From assembly GCA_964573795.1 (NCBI GenBank), contig CAZNMF010000049.1, positions 16,994-80,993 on the forward strand: 64,000 nucleotides of DNA, in the 5' to 3' direction. Of the stretch, positions 44,424 to 57,558 are shown one piece after another (positions within the stretch are counted from its first letter, which is position 1; each line of letters opens with the position of its first letter). The notes below the pieces were generated by a model. It saw only the letters and a list, made by a program, of their open reading frames with translations, searched no databases and was not told where the DNA came from. The translations under genes were made by a program, and so were the position numbers. The DNA comes from CAZNMF01 sp964573795. GTDB lineage: Bacteria > Acidobacteriota > Vicinamibacteria > Vicinamibacterales > SCN-69-37.

Positions 44424-45418
44424 ATGGATGTGACTGGCGTCTCGGCGTTGCTCCGGCTGCTCGGCGACGACACGCGGCTGCGGCTGCTTCGCCTGCTGTC
44501 GCTGGAGGCGCTGAACGTATCGGAGCTCACCGCCGTGCTCGGCGTGGCGCAGTCGGGCGTCTCGCGCCATCTCGGGCTGCTGCGCGACGCGGGCCTGGTC
44601 GCCGAAGAGCGCACGGGCGGGTACACGTGGTACCGCCTCGCGCCGGCCTTCGGCATGCCCGACGAGACGCGCGCGCCGCTCTGGACCTGGCTCCGCGACG
44701 AGTTCACCAAGGTCACGCCCGCGACGACGGCCGACGATGCGCGGCTGCAGGAGGTGCGGCGGCTGCGGAAGGAAAGCTTTGCGGACCACGGCGCAGGCCA
44801 GGAGCGGGGACAGCTCGTTCCCGGCCGGAGCTGGGCCGCGTGGTCGCGCGCGCTCGCGCTGCTGCTGCCCGCCGTCGACGTCGCCGATCTCGGCTGCGGC
44901 GAAGGCTATCTGACCGTCGAGATGGCGCACTGGGCGCGTCGCGTGGTCGCCGTCGATCGCTCCACGTCCGCCCTTGCGCACGCCCGCGCGCTCGCGGCGC
45001 GCCGCAAGGCGCGCAACATCACGTGGAAGCGCGGCGAGCTGGAGCGGCTGCCCGTCGACGACGCCGCGATCGACGTGGCGCTGCTGTCGCAGGCGCTGCA
45101 CCACGCCGAGCGTCCCGAGGCCGCGCTGGCCGAGGCGCACCGCATCCTGCGTCCCGGCGGCCGCGTGCTCGTGCTCGATCTTCGGGAGCACGACGAGTCG
45201 TGGGTACGCGCGAAGCTGGGCGATCGATGGCTCGGTTTCTCCGAGGCGCGGCTGCACGAGCTGCTCGCCGGCGCGGGCTTCGAACGCGTCGTCGTCCGCG
45301 TGGGCGCGCGGACGCCTGGCGATGCGTTCACGGTGTTGATCGCCGCCGGCACGAAGGCGCCAGCGGTGCCGGCGGATCGACGCGCCGGCGCCGGAACGAA
45401 GAGGAAGGAACGACACGA

Positions 45419-45422
<4 letters not shown>
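44424..45422 (+). CDS. ArsR-family regulator fused to a SAM-dependent methyltransferase domain
   Basis: 332 residues. Residues 1-75 form a winged HTH (LSLEALNVSELTAVLGVAQS and GVSRHLGLLRDAGLV). Residues 145-300 form a class I methyltransferase with VADLGCGEGYLT as the SAM loop, VVAVDRS and LLSQALHHAE. The metal-binding cysteines of classical ArsR proteins are absent. Regulators of this fused type next to metH are known to sense SAM or S-adenosylhomocysteine (SahR group), and that is the likely role here. It overlaps metH by 4 bases (GTGA). Confidence 0.88.
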
Positions 45423-49099
<3,677 letters not shown>

Positions 49100-49100
49100 G

Positions 49101-49126
49101 GCGATCGGCCACGCCGCGCCGATCGC
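49101..49126 (+). terminator. Hairpin after metH
   Basis: GCGATCGG and CCGATCGC form an 8-base-pair stem around a 10-base loop directly after the metH stop; no U-tract follows. Confidence 0.4.
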
Positions 49127-49140
49127 CGCCGGAGCGGATC

Positions 49141-51198
49141 ATGGAGACGTCACGCGTCGGATTGGCGATCGGCTGCTGCGCACTCGCGCTGAGCACCGCG
49201 TGCGCGCGGAAGCCCGCTGCGCCCGCGCAGGCGGACACGCGCAAATACCTGCTCGAGCGCGTCGACGACGCAGCCGTCGTGCAGCTCTACGCGGACGGCT
49301 TCGCGAGCCGGCCGCTGAAGGACAAGATCCTGATGTGGCACCTCGCGCAGGCCGCAATCGCGGGGCGCGACATTTTCTACGACCAGGAGTCGGCCTCCGG
49401 CCTCGAGATGCGCGACGTGATCGAGGCGATCCTCACGCACCCGTCGTCGACCGACGAGGGCACGCTGCGTGAGATCCAGCGCTACGCGAAGCTCTTCTGG
49501 ATCAACAGCGGCCCCTACAACAATCTGACCGCGCGCAAGTTCGTGCTCCACTGCGTGCCGGAAGTGTTTCGCGCGGCGGTGAAGGGCGCGGCTGCGGCGG
49601 GCGCCGAGCTGCCGCTCGCGCCAGGCGAGACGGCCGATCAGCTGCTCGACCGGTTGCAGCCGATGTTCTTCGATCCGACGTTCGCGCCGTCGGTCACGAC
49701 GAAGACGCCGCCGCGGGGCGAGGACATCCTCACGGCGAGCTTCAACAACATGTACGCGAACGTCGCGTTGGGCGATTTGCAGGGCTTCCAGGAGAAGTAC
49801 CGCCTGAACTCGCGGCTCGTGAAACGCAACGGGCGGCTCGTCGAAGAGGTGTACCGCGTCGGCGGCCGCTACGATCCGCAGATCCGCGCGATCGTCGGCC
49901 ATCTCGAGGCGGCGAAACCGTATGCGACCGAGCCGATGGCCAAGGCGCTCGATGCGCTGATCACCTGGTATCGCACCGGCGAGGCGAGCGATCGCAAGGC
50001 ATACGACATCGCGTGGGTCGCCGATCAGGCCTCCCCGATCTACACCGTCAACGGCTTCACGGAGACGTACGTCGATGCGCGCAGCGCGAAGGGCGCGTGG
50101 GAAGGCATCGTCGCGTACGTCAACGAGGAGAAGACCGAGCGGATCAAGACGCTCGCGGCGTCGGCGCAGTGGTTCGAGGATCACATGCCGTGGGATCCGA
50201 AGTACCGCAAGGCCGGCGTGCGCGGCATCACGGCGAATGCGATCGATGTCGTCACGGAAACCGGCGACTCCGGTCCGGTGACGCCGGTCGGCATCAACCT
50301 GCCCAACGACGAATCCGTGCGGGAGCAGTACGGCAGCCAGTCCGTCTCGCTGTCGAACGTCACCGAGGCGTACGACAAGGCCGCCGACCCGCGCATGCGC
50401 GCGGAGTTCAGCTGGACGCCGGAGGAAGCGGCGCGCGCCGACAAATGGAGCGCGTTGGCCGACGAGATGCTGACGAACATGCACGAGGTGATCGGCCACG
50501 CGTCCGGCAAGGTCTCGGATCGCCTCGCCGTCACGCCGCAGGTCGCCTTGAAGGAGTACTTCTCGGCGCTCGAAGAAGGCCGCGCGGATCTCGTCGGCCT
50601 CTACTTCATCGGCGATCCCAAGCTCGCCGAGCTCGGCATCCTGCCGGCGGCGGATCAGGCGGACATCGCGCGAGCCGAGTACGAGGCCTACACGCGCAAC
50701 GCGCTCGTGCAGCTACGCCGCGTGCGGCAGGGCGCCCAGATCGAAGAGTCGCACATGCGCAACCGCCAGATGGTCGTGCGCTGGCTGATGGCCAACACGA
50801 AGGCGATCGAGGAGCGCGCCCGCGACGGCAAGACCTACTACGTCGTCGTCGATCCCGCGGCGTTCCGTGAAAGCGTCGGACGTCTGCTCGCCGAGGTGCA
50901 GCGGATCAAGTCCGAGGGCGATCTCCCCGCCGCGCGGAAGCTCTTCGACAGCTACGGCATCCACTTCGACCCCGCGCTGCGCGATCAGGTCGTCACGCGT
51001 GTGGACGCGCTGAACGGGCCGTCCTACACCGGCTTCGTGATGCCGGAGCTGACGGCCGTGCACGGCGCCGACGGTTCGATCACCGACGTGACGATCTCCT
51101 ATCCGCAGGATCTGACGAAGCAGATGCTCGAATATTCAGCGGCGACGAAGGACACGCGGAAGGCGTTTCTGGCGGCGGAACGGGCGAGCGCGAAGTGA
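49141..51198 (+). CDS. Dipeptidyl-peptidase III family (M49) peptidase, lipoprotein paralogue
   Basis: 685 residues. The signal peptide ends in the lipobox LSTAC with Cys21, placing the enzyme outside the cytoplasm. The zinc motif is HEVIGH at 448-453 followed by ASGKV, and the third ligand lies in SALEEGRADLVGLYF. It is closely similar throughout to the peptidase at 31974-33926, which lacks a signal, so the pair divides cytosolic and extracytoplasmic duties. GGAG 5-8 bases before ATG is a modest ribosome site. Confidence 0.92.
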   Translation: METSRVGLAIGCCALALSTACARKPAAPAQADTRKYLLERVDDAAVVQLYADGFASRPLKDKILMWHLAQAAIAGRDIFYDQESASGLEMRDVIEAILTHPSSTDEGTLREIQRYAKLFWINSGPYNNLTARKFVLHCVPEVFRAAVKGAAAAGAELPLAPGETADQLLDRLQPMFFDPTFAPSVTTKTPPRGEDILTASFNNMYANVALGDLQGFQEKYRLNSRLVKRNGRLVEEVYRVGGRYDPQIRAIVGHLEAAKPYATEPMAKALDALITWYRTGEASDRKAYDIAWVADQASPIYTVNGFTETYVDARSAKGAWEGIVAYVNEEKTERIKTLAASAQWFEDHMPWDPKYRKAGVRGITANAIDVVTETGDSGPVTPVGINLPNDESVREQYGSQSVSLSNVTEAYDKAADPRMRAEFSWTPEEAARADKWSALADEMLTNMHEVIGHASGKVSDRLAVTPQVALKEYFSALEEGRADLVGLYFIGDPKLAELGILPAADQADIARAEYEAYTRNALVQLRRVRQGAQIEESHMRNRQMVVRWLMANTKAIEERARDGKTYYVVVDPAAFRESVGRLLAEVQRIKSEGDLPAARKLFDSYGIHFDPALRDQVVTRVDALNGPSYTGFVMPELTAVHGADGSITDVTISYPQDLTKQMLEYSAATKDTRKAFLAAERASAK

Positions 51199-51218
51199 GC
51201 CGGCTGCGCTTTTCGGAG

Positions 51219-51240
51219 GGGCGGACCTTCAGGTCCGCCC
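51219..51240. repeat. REP-like palindrome, TTCA loop
   Basis: GGGCGGACC TTCA GGTCCGCCC, a perfect 9-base-pair stem between two converging genes. Same loop and design as 18083-18102. Confidence 0.65.
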
Positions 51241-51256
51241 GTTGTGGCGGGACTCT

Positions 51257-51700
51257 TTAGGTTCGACCGATTGCGGCCGCGTTCGCGAGGCTTCTGACGG
51301 CCTGGACCATCGACATCAGCCCCAGGCCTTTGCCCATCGAGATGTTCTGACGAAAGATGCGCTCGACGATGTCGGGCGTGACGGTGGCGATCTCCGCAGC
51401 GGGCGAGCCCGACAGCGTCCTGTCGAGGATCGCCGCCAGCGCCTTGGCCGAGACGCCGGACGGATTCTCGACGGCGAAGTGCAGCTTCAGCGTGCCGTCG
51501 GGCTGCGCGAGCGCCCACACGTACGCCTCGGACTCGCAGTGCGGCACGAGATGGTCCTTCGCGAACGGTCGCGTTGCGACGTCGCGCGGGACGTCGCGGA
51601 ACTGGTCCGCGTAGCTCAGCAGCAGGTTCGTGCGATCGGCCGGGTCGTCGAACGTCGCGAACAGATCGAGGACGTCCTGGAGCTTGGCGGGCAGCGCCAT
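51257..51700 (-). CDS. sufE: SufE family sulfur acceptor
   Basis: 147 residues. The sulfur-accepting cysteine is in VPHCESEAYVWAL, and DPADRTNLLLSYADQF plus RIFRQNISMGKGLGL match the SufE fold. SufE receives persulfide from the desulfurase SufS during Fe-S cluster assembly. It starts 9 bases after the rhodanese gene, so here it may receive sulfur from that enzyme. No sufS is in the window. Confidence 0.92.
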   Translation of the reverse strand: MALPAKLQDVLDLFATFDDPADRTNLLLSYADQFRDVPRDVATRPFAKDHLVPHCESEAYVWALAQPDGTLKLHFAVENPSGVSAKALAAILDRTLSGSPAAEIATVTPDIVERIFRQNISMGKGLGLMSMVQAVRSLANAAAIGRT

Positions 51701-51709
51701 GCGCGATCG

Positions 51710-52573
51710 CTACTTCTCGATCGGCAGCCCGACGGAGTTGCCCCACTCCGTCCACGAGCCGTCGTAGTTCTTCACGTCCTTGAAGCCGAGCAGGTACTTC
51801 AGCGCGAACCACGTGTGGCTGCTGCGCTCGCCAATGCGGCAGTACGCGATCGTCGGCTTGTCCTTCTTGAGCCTGTTCGTCTTGACGTACAGATCTGCGA
51901 GCTCGGACGCCGTCTTGAACGTGCCGTCCTCCGGATTGATCGCGCGCGCCCACGGGACGCTCTTCGCGCCGGGAATGTGCCCACCGCGCAGCGCGCCTTC
52001 GTTCGGATAGTCCGGCATGTGCATGCGCGTGCCCGCGTATTCTTCGGGGCTGCGGACGTCGACGATCTGGCCCTTGCCCTTGACGTGCTTCAGCACCTGA
52101 TCGCGGAACGCGCGCACCGGCTTGTCGTTGCGCTCCGGCGCCCTGTACTTCGTCGGCGTGATGACCGGCACCTCGCGCGTCGTGGGGCGGCCTTCCTTCT
52201 CCCATTTCAGCCGGCCGCCGTCCATGACCCGCGCGTTCTTGTGGCCGAACAGCTGAAAGACCCAGAACGCGTAGCACGCCCACCAGTTGTTCTTGTCGCC
52301 GTAGAAGATGACCGTCGTCTTCGGCGTCGCGCCGATGCGGGACATCAGCGCCTCGAAGCCTTTGCGCGTGATGTAGTCGCGCCGCACCGGATCGTTCAGA
52401 TCCGCCGTCCAGTCGACGTGCACCGCGCCCGGAACGTGCCCCGAGGCATACAGCAGCGTGTCCTCGTTGGACTCGATGATCCGGAGGTCGGGATCGGTGA
52501 GGTGCTCGGCGACCCACTCGGTGGAGACGAGCACGTCCGGCTTGGCGTAACCGCGCGCGGCGATGTCAGTCAT
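51710..52573 (-). CDS. Thiosulfate/3-mercaptopyruvate sulfurtransferase (two rhodanese domains)
   Basis: 287 residues from ATG 52573. The N-terminal rhodanese domain is inactive; the C-terminal one has the persulfide loop CRIGERSSHTWF, the type found in CysA-like thiosulfate sulfurtransferases. No signal peptide, so it is cytosolic. An ATG 9 bases upstream (52582) overlaps the GATAAT promoter box and is therefore unlikely to start translation. It is cotranscribed with sufE. Confidence 0.92.
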   Translation of the reverse strand: MTDIAARGYAKPDVLVSTEWVAEHLTDPDLRIIESNEDTLLYASGHVPGAVHVDWTADLNDPVRRDYITRKGFEALMSRIGATPKTTVIFYGDKNNWWACYAFWVFQLFGHKNARVMDGGRLKWEKEGRPTTREVPVITPTKYRAPERNDKPVRAFRDQVLKHVKGKGQIVDVRSPEEYAGTRMHMPDYPNEGALRGGHIPGAKSVPWARAINPEDGTFKTASELADLYVKTNRLKKDKPTIAYCRIGERSSHTWFALKYLLGFKDVKNYDGSWTEWGNSVGLPIEK

Positions 52574-52580
52574 GCCGCTC

Positions 52581-52586
52581 ATTATC
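52581..52586 (-). promoter_or_regulatory. -10 box, leaderless start of the sulfurtransferase
   Basis: GATAAT on the minus strand, ending 7 bases before ATG 52573. Confidence 0.5.
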
Positions 52587-52601
52587 GCGCATTCACGCGC
52601 G

Positions 52602-52607
52602 TAGAAT
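52602..52607 (+). promoter_or_regulatory. -10 box, leaderless start of the tandem cyclophilin
   Basis: TAGAAT, ending 7 bases before ATG 52615. An ATG at 52606 lies inside the box. Confidence 0.5.
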
Positions 52608-52614
52608 GACGCTC

Positions 52615-53766
52615 ATGCTGCTCCCGCTGCTGCTCGTGCTCGCCGGCCTGCAGGCTCCCGCGCCACGACGGCCCGCACCGAGGCCTGCGCCGCGTCCGGC
52701 GCCGGCCCGGCCTCAGCCGGCGCCCGTCTATTTCACGTCGTCCTACTCGCTCGACGAGATGCGGAACAAGCAAGCCGTCATCGAGACGACCGCGGGCGCC
52801 ATCGTCATTCAATTCCTGCCGGAATCGGCGCCCAACCACGTCGCGTTCTTCATGAAGCTCGCGCGCGACGGTGCCTATGACGGCACGATCTTCCATCGCG
52901 TGATTCGCTACGGGATCATCCAGGGCGGCGATCCGCTGTCGAAAGACCCGGCGAAGACGGCCGACTACGGCTCCGGCGGATTCAATCAGGTCCGCGCCGA
53001 GTCGGTGGCCGGGAAGCACACGGCCGGCGCGGTCTCGGCCGTGCTGCTGGCCGGGCAGCCCGACAGCGCCGGCGCGCAGTTCTTCATCTGCGCCAGCGAT
53101 CAACCCGGCGTCGACGGTCAGTACACCGTCTTCGCGCGCGTCGTCGACGGGCTCGAAGTCGTGCAGGCGATCTCGGCGGTCGACGCCGACGCGGACGGCC
53201 ATCCGCGATCGCGCGTCGCGATCAAGTCCGTGACGATTCGCGACACGCCGGTCGATCCGTTCGCGAACGCGACGGCAGCCGATCTGTCCGCGTATCGAGC
53301 GACCGTCAAGACGACGATGGGCGCGATCGAGCTGGAGATGCTGCCGGACAAGGCGCCGGAGACCGTGCGCGCGTTCCTGCAATGGGCGGCGGCCGGCGTC
53401 TACGACGAGGTCAAGATCCATCGCGTCGCGCCGAACTTCGTCATTCAGACCGGAGCGCTCGCGTTTCGCGATGTGCCGCTCACGGTGCGGCAGCAGGCGC
53501 TCGTCCACAATCTGCCGCCGGAATTCACCGACACGCCGAACGAAGAGGGCGTCGTCTCCATCGCGCGCGGCGAGGATCCCGGCAGCGGCTCGACGTCGTT
53601 CTTCATCTGCATCGGCAACTGCCGCGCGCTCGACGGCAAGTACACGGTCTTCGCGCGCGTCGCCGGCGGGATGGACGTCGTTCGCGCGATGGCGCAGGTG
53701 CCGGTCGACGGCGAAACGCCGCGGGCGCCGATCACGATGACGACCGTAACCGTGGAAACGCGCTGA
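52615..53766 (+). CDS. Secreted tandem cyclophilin peptidyl-prolyl isomerase
   Basis: 383 residues. A signal peptide (MLLPLLLVLAGLQA) and a Pro/Ala/Arg-rich linker precede two cyclophilin domains (about 50-205 and 222-383). The first has the catalytic Arg in IFHRVI and GAQFFICAS; the second has KIHRVAPNF and STSFFICIGN. Each appears complete. Two cyclophilins in one chain are uncommon in bacteria. It probably assists folding in the periplasm, though the signal is short. ATG 52606 is in frame but overlaps the -10 box. Confidence 0.9.
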   Translation: MLLPLLLVLAGLQAPAPRRPAPRPAPRPAPARPQPAPVYFTSSYSLDEMRNKQAVIETTAGAIVIQFLPESAPNHVAFFMKLARDGAYDGTIFHRVIRYGIIQGGDPLSKDPAKTADYGSGGFNQVRAESVAGKHTAGAVSAVLLAGQPDSAGAQFFICASDQPGVDGQYTVFARVVDGLEVVQAISAVDADADGHPRSRVAIKSVTIRDTPVDPFANATAADLSAYRATVKTTMGAIELEMLPDKAPETVRAFLQWAAAGVYDEVKIHRVAPNFVIQTGALAFRDVPLTVRQQALVHNLPPEFTDTPNEEGVVSIARGEDPGSGSTSFFICIGNCRALDGKYTVFARVAGGMDVVRAMAQVPVDGETPRAPITMTTVTVETR

Positions 53767-54435
53767 CTACTGTTCCACGGCCCACTGATAGCCGATCCCG
53801 CGTACGGATCGGATCAGCTCGCCGTTCTCGTCCTGCAGCGCCTGGCGCAGGCGGACGATGCTGTTGTCGACGGCGCGCGGCGTCGGGAACTGCTCGCGGC
53901 CCCAGACGCGATCGAGGATCTCGGACCGATCGACGACGGCCGGCGCGGCGGCGATCAGCAGCTTCAGCACGTGGCCGTCGCGCACCTGGAGGAACGTCCG
54001 TCCGCCGTCGGGCGTGGTGACCGACAGCGCGCCAAGGTCGATCGTGCGCCCTGCCGCCTGGACGACGTCGGGCACGCGCTGCGTCGCAAGGACGTGGCGG
54101 ACGCGCAGGATCAGCTCTTTCAGATGGAACGGCTTCGGCAGGTACTCGTCCGCGCCGATCTCGAAGCCCTCGAGCCGGTTCTCCGCCGAGTTCAGCGCCG
54201 TCATGAACATCACCGGCGTGAGCGACGTGCGCTTGATCATCCGCGCGAGCCCGAAGCCGGATCCGTCCGGCAGCTTCACGTCGACGATCGCGAGATCCCA
54301 GCGTGCTTCCGGCAGCGCCTTCTCCGCGGCGGCAATCGTCGTGACCCACGTGACGTCGAGCTTTTCCTTGCGCAGCCGCTCGTCCAGCGTCTGGCCGAGC
54401 GAGGGATCGTCTTCGACGAGAAGTACCCGTGGCAT
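53767..54435 (-). CDS. OmpR-family response regulator
   Basis: 222 residues. The receiver (1-118) has acidic EDD at 8-10, the phosphoacceptor Asp in IVDVKLPDGSG and the conserved Lys in LPKPFHLKEL. The winged-helix domain ends VDNSIVRLRQALQDENG then IRSVRGIGYQW. ATG 54435 overlaps the stop of the sensor kinase by one base (TGATG). The pair is at the end of the heme operon. Confidence 0.93.
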   Translation of the reverse strand: MPRVLLVEDDPSLGQTLDERLRKEKLDVTWVTTIAAAEKALPEARWDLAIVDVKLPDGSGFGLARMIKRTSLTPVMFMTALNSAENRLEGFEIGADEYLPKPFHLKELILRVRHVLATQRVPDVVQAAGRTIDLGALSVTTPDGGRTFLQVRDGHVLKLLIAAAPAVVDRSEILDRVWGREQFPTPRAVDNSIVRLRQALQDENGELIRSVRGIGYQWAVEQ

Positions 54436-55283
54436 CACCGTTCTCCGGGCAGCTCGATCGACACCGTGAGGCCTCTCGACGGGCCGTCGGGCGCGATGAA
54501 GCTCAAGGCGCCGCCGAGGCGCTTCACGATCTGCCGGCAGACGAACAGGCCGACGCCGGATCCGCTGGTCTCGCTCAGGCGCGCGAACGGCTGTCCGAGA
54601 TGGACGAATCGTTCGGCCGACACGCCGCTGCCGTTGTCCGTCATCACGACGCGCACCAGCCCGCTGGACGGGCACTCGATGCGAATCGCGACCTCCGTCG
54701 CGTGACCGTGCAGCGCGGCGTTCTGCAGCAGATTGCGGAAGATCGTGTCGATTGCGCGCGCGTCCGCGAGGATCTGCGCGGCGCCGGTGACGCGCAGCGT
54801 GAGCGACGGCCATTCCTGCGCGAGCCGCGCGATGGCCGCGCCGACGTCGATCGACTCGCGCAGCAGCCGGCCATCCGGCTGCGCGACGTAGAGCGAGTTC
54901 TCGAGCTGGATCTGCAGCCGCAGCGTGTCGTGCAGCAGCCGGTCGAGCGCGCCGGCGGGCGCGCCGTCGGGCCAGTCTTCGCGGATGCCTTCCGCCTGGA
55001 GCTGGATGCTCGCGAGCGCGGTCTTCAGGTCGTGCGTGAACGACATGAAGAACGTCTCGAGCGCGCGCCGGCGCCGATGCTCGCGCCGGATCCCGTACAG
55101 GATCGCGATGCCGCCGGCGATCAGGAGCGTGAGGAACGTCCCGCCTTCCCACAAGTACATCCGGTGCCAGGCCGGCGACGTCAGACCGAGCCGCAGCCAC
55201 CACGAGGCCAGCGACACCATGAACACGAGCCAGACGATGGCGATCGTGTACTGGAGGCGGCTGGAGGATCGGGGCAGCGTCAC
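54435..55283 (-). CDS. Sensor histidine kinase coupled to the heme operon
   Basis: 282 residues from GTG 55283. Two membrane helices (about 12-30 and 46-64) with a very short outer loop suggest it senses within the membrane. The H-box is SFTHDLKTALASI, the N-box RNLLQNAALHG, then TDNGSGV and GSGVGLFVCRQIV. No HAMP or PAS domain. Its start overlaps the hemL stop by 4 bases (GTGA), and its stop overlaps the regulator by 1 base. A link to heme or redox state is inferred from this. Confidence 0.9.
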   Translation of the reverse strand: MTLPRSSSRLQYTIAIVWLVFMVSLASWWLRLGLTSPAWHRMYLWEGGTFLTLLIAGGIAILYGIRREHRRRRALETFFMSFTHDLKTALASIQLQAEGIREDWPDGAPAGALDRLLHDTLRLQIQLENSLYVAQPDGRLLRESIDVGAAIARLAQEWPSLTLRVTGAAQILADARAIDTIFRNLLQNAALHGHATEVAIRIECPSSGLVRVVMTDNGSGVSAERFVHLGQPFARLSETSGSGVGLFVCRQIVKRLGGALSFIAPDGPSRGLTVSIELPGER

Positions 55284-56566
55284 GAGCGGTCGGCCTCCTC
55301 GGCGGCGGCGACGAGCGCGTCGGCGGCCTCGGCCAGCGTCGCCTCGTCGTGCGCGAGCGACAGAAAGCACACTTCGTAGGGCGAGGGCGGCAGATAGATG
55401 CCGCGTTGCAGCGCCGCATGGAAGAACCGCGGATACCACTTCGCGTGCGCGGCGCCGATCGTGTCGGGCCGGCGGCATTTCGCCGGCCCGCTGTGCCGGA
55501 TCCAGAAGATCGACGCGTGCCGATCGACATGAAGGGCGGGTGCCGCCGACGCGAAGCGCTCGCGCAGCCCGCGCACGAACGTCGTCGCGCGCGTCTCGAG
55601 CGCGTTCCAGCCGTCTTCGCCGGCCATGCGATCGAGCGTCGCCAGGCCGGCGCGCATGCCGACGGGATTCGCGCTGAGCGTGCCGGCCTGATAGACGGGC
55701 CCTGCCGGTGCGACGAGCGACAACAAATCCGCGCGGCCGCCGTACGCGCCGACGGGAAATCCGCCGCCGATGATCTTGCCGTAGCAGACGAGATCGGGAC
55801 GGACGTCGAACGCGCCGGCCGCGCCCTGCAGTCCGCTGCGGAAGCCCGTGATCACTTCGTCGAGCACGAAGAGCGCGCCCACCTCGCGGCAGCGCGCGGC
55901 GACGTGCGTGAGCCACTCGCGGCGCTGCGGCAGCAGACCGTAGTTGGCGGGCACGCCCTCGACGATCACCGCCGCAATCTCCGAGGCCTTCGCGTCGACG
56001 ATCTCGTCGAACGCGCGCTCGTCGTCGAGCGGCGCGACGAGCGTGTGCGAGATCGCGTCGCCCGGCAGACCCGCGCTCGTCGCTGCGACGGGCCCGGCGA
56101 GGCCCGAGCCGGCGCGGACGAGCAGGCCGTCCGCGTGGCCGTGATAGCAGCCCTCGAACTTCAGCACGTACGATCGGCCCGTCGCGGCGCGCGCGACGCG
56201 CAGCGCGGACATCACCGCTTCGGTGCCCGACGACACGAATCGCAGCCGCTCGACCCACGGCACGCGGCCGATGATCCACTCCGCGAGCGCAAGCGAGTAC
56301 GGCTCGCACGCGCCGTACGTCCAGCCATCGTCGACCGCTTCGTGGACGCGTGCGGCGACGACGGGATCGGCATGGCCGAGGATGAGCGGGCCGAAGCTGA
56401 GGCAGAAGTCGATGTATCGGACGCCAGTGACGTCGACGAGACGCGGGCCCCTGGCCGACGCGACGAAGATCGGCGTGCCGCCGACGCTCTTGAACGCACG
56501 AACGGGACTGTGGACGCCGCCGGGCGCGGTGCGAAGGGCGCGATCGAACAACTCCTGATGTGTCAT
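55280..56566 (-). CDS. hemL: Glutamate-1-semialdehyde 2,1-aminomutase
   Basis: 428 residues, PLP class III fold. GGVHSPVRAFKSVGG, SSGTEAVMSALRVARAATGR, YHGHADGLLV and the PLP lysine in CYGKIIGGGFPVGAYGG are all as in HemL. It makes 5-aminolevulinate by the C5 pathway. A short insertion near residue 380 (HSGPAKCRRPDTIG) is the only oddity. The start overlaps the hemB stop (ATGA). Confidence 0.96.
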   Translation of the reverse strand: MTHQELFDRALRTAPGGVHSPVRAFKSVGGTPIFVASARGPRLVDVTGVRYIDFCLSFGPLILGHADPVVAARVHEAVDDGWTYGACEPYSLALAEWIIGRVPWVERLRFVSSGTEAVMSALRVARAATGRSYVLKFEGCYHGHADGLLVRAGSGLAGPVAATSAGLPGDAISHTLVAPLDDERAFDEIVDAKASEIAAVIVEGVPANYGLLPQRREWLTHVAARCREVGALFVLDEVITGFRSGLQGAAGAFDVRPDLVCYGKIIGGGFPVGAYGGRADLLSLVAPAGPVYQAGTLSANPVGMRAGLATLDRMAGEDGWNALETRATTFVRGLRERFASAAPALHVDRHASIFWIRHSGPAKCRRPDTIGAAHAKWYPRFFHAALQRGIYLPPSPYEVCFLSLAHDEATLAEAADALVAAAEEADRS

Positions 56567-57558
56567 GCAAGTCCGAGGGCACGGGCGCGACGCGCGCCGT
56601 ACGTGATGATGAATGCCGCGCCGGCGCGGCGGAAGACGTGCCACGTCTCGAGCAGCGCGGCGTCGAAGTCGAGCAGGCCGCGCTCGGCGAGCGTGACGAG
56701 GCCGCCGTACTCGCCGCTGACCTGATAGGCGCCGACCGGCATGCCGGTCGCGTCGGCAATCGGCGCGATCAAATCGATCGACGTCATGCCCGGCTTGACC
56801 ATGAGCAGATCGGCGCCCTCGTGTGCGCAGCGCACGCTCGATCCGATCGCGTCCTTTCGCGAGCGCACGTCGAGCTGGTAGTGGCGGCGATTGCCGAACT
56901 GCGGCGCCGAGTCCGCGGCGTCGCGGAACGGGCCGTAGAACTGGCTCGCGAACTTCGTGCTGTAGCTCATGATCGGCACGCGCGCGTGGCCGTGCGCGTC
57001 GAGCGCCGCGCGAATGGCCGCCACGCGGCCGTCCATCATGTCGCTCGGGCTGACGCCGTCGGCGCCCGCGTTCGCCGCGTCGACCGCTTCGGCCGCCAGC
57101 GCGTCGAGCGTCGGACCGAGATCGATCCCGCCGCGATCGTCGAGCAGCGCGCAATGCCCGTGCGTCGTCCAGGAGCAGAGACAGACGTCGACCCAGAGAT
57201 GCAGCGCGTCGCCGAAGCGCTGCTTGATGGCCTCGACCGCGCTCGCGAGCGGATGGAAGTCCGGCGTGCGCGCGTGCTTGTGCGCGGGCACGGCGAACAG
57301 CAGATAGTGCCTGACGCCGGCGTCGAGATCGCGCGCGATCGCGTCGAGCACCGTCGCGCGGCTTTGCAGCGCGTTGTCGCCGAGACCCGCGATCTGCTCC
57401 GGGGTGGCGAGATCCTCGACGACGAAGTACGGCTGGATGAGCTGGGCGACGGAGAACGTCGTCTCGGCAACGAGATCGCGGAGGTGCGGCGTCTGCCGCA
57501 GGCGCAATCGCGACCACGGCGCCGGCGGAGCGGTTACGAGAGTACGGTCTGAAGCCAT
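56563..57558 (-). CDS. hemB: Delta-aminolevulinic acid dehydratase (porphobilinogen synthase)
   Basis: 331 residues. The zinc-type metal site DVCLCSWTTHGHC holds three cysteines, so it is a zinc-dependent HemB. The Schiff-base lysines are in SYSTKFASQFYGPFRDA and LMVKPGM. It joins two aminolevulinates to porphobilinogen. Its start overlaps the end of the HemC-HemD gene by 25 bases. Confidence 0.97.
   Translation of the reverse strand: MASDRTLVTAPPAPWSRLRLRQTPHLRDLVAETTFSVAQLIQPYFVVEDLATPEQIAGLGDNALQSRATVLDAIARDLDAGVRHYLLFAVPAHKHARTPDFHPLASAVEAIKQRFGDALHLWVDVCLCSWTTHGHCALLDDRGGIDLGPTLDALAAEAVDAANAGADGVSPSDMMDGRVAAIRAALDAHGHARVPIMSYSTKFASQFYGPFRDAADSAPQFGNRRHYQLDVRSRKDAIGSSVRCAHEGADLLMVKPGMTSIDLIAPIADATGMPVGAYQVSGEYGGLVTLAERGLLDFDAALLETWHVFRRAGAAFIITYGARRARALGLA

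Noticed and set aside
52582..52606. Upstream ATG starts for the sulfurtransferase and the cyclophilin
   Set aside because: Both ATGs overlap the -10 boxes; the next in-frame ATGs are correctly spaced for leaderless starts.
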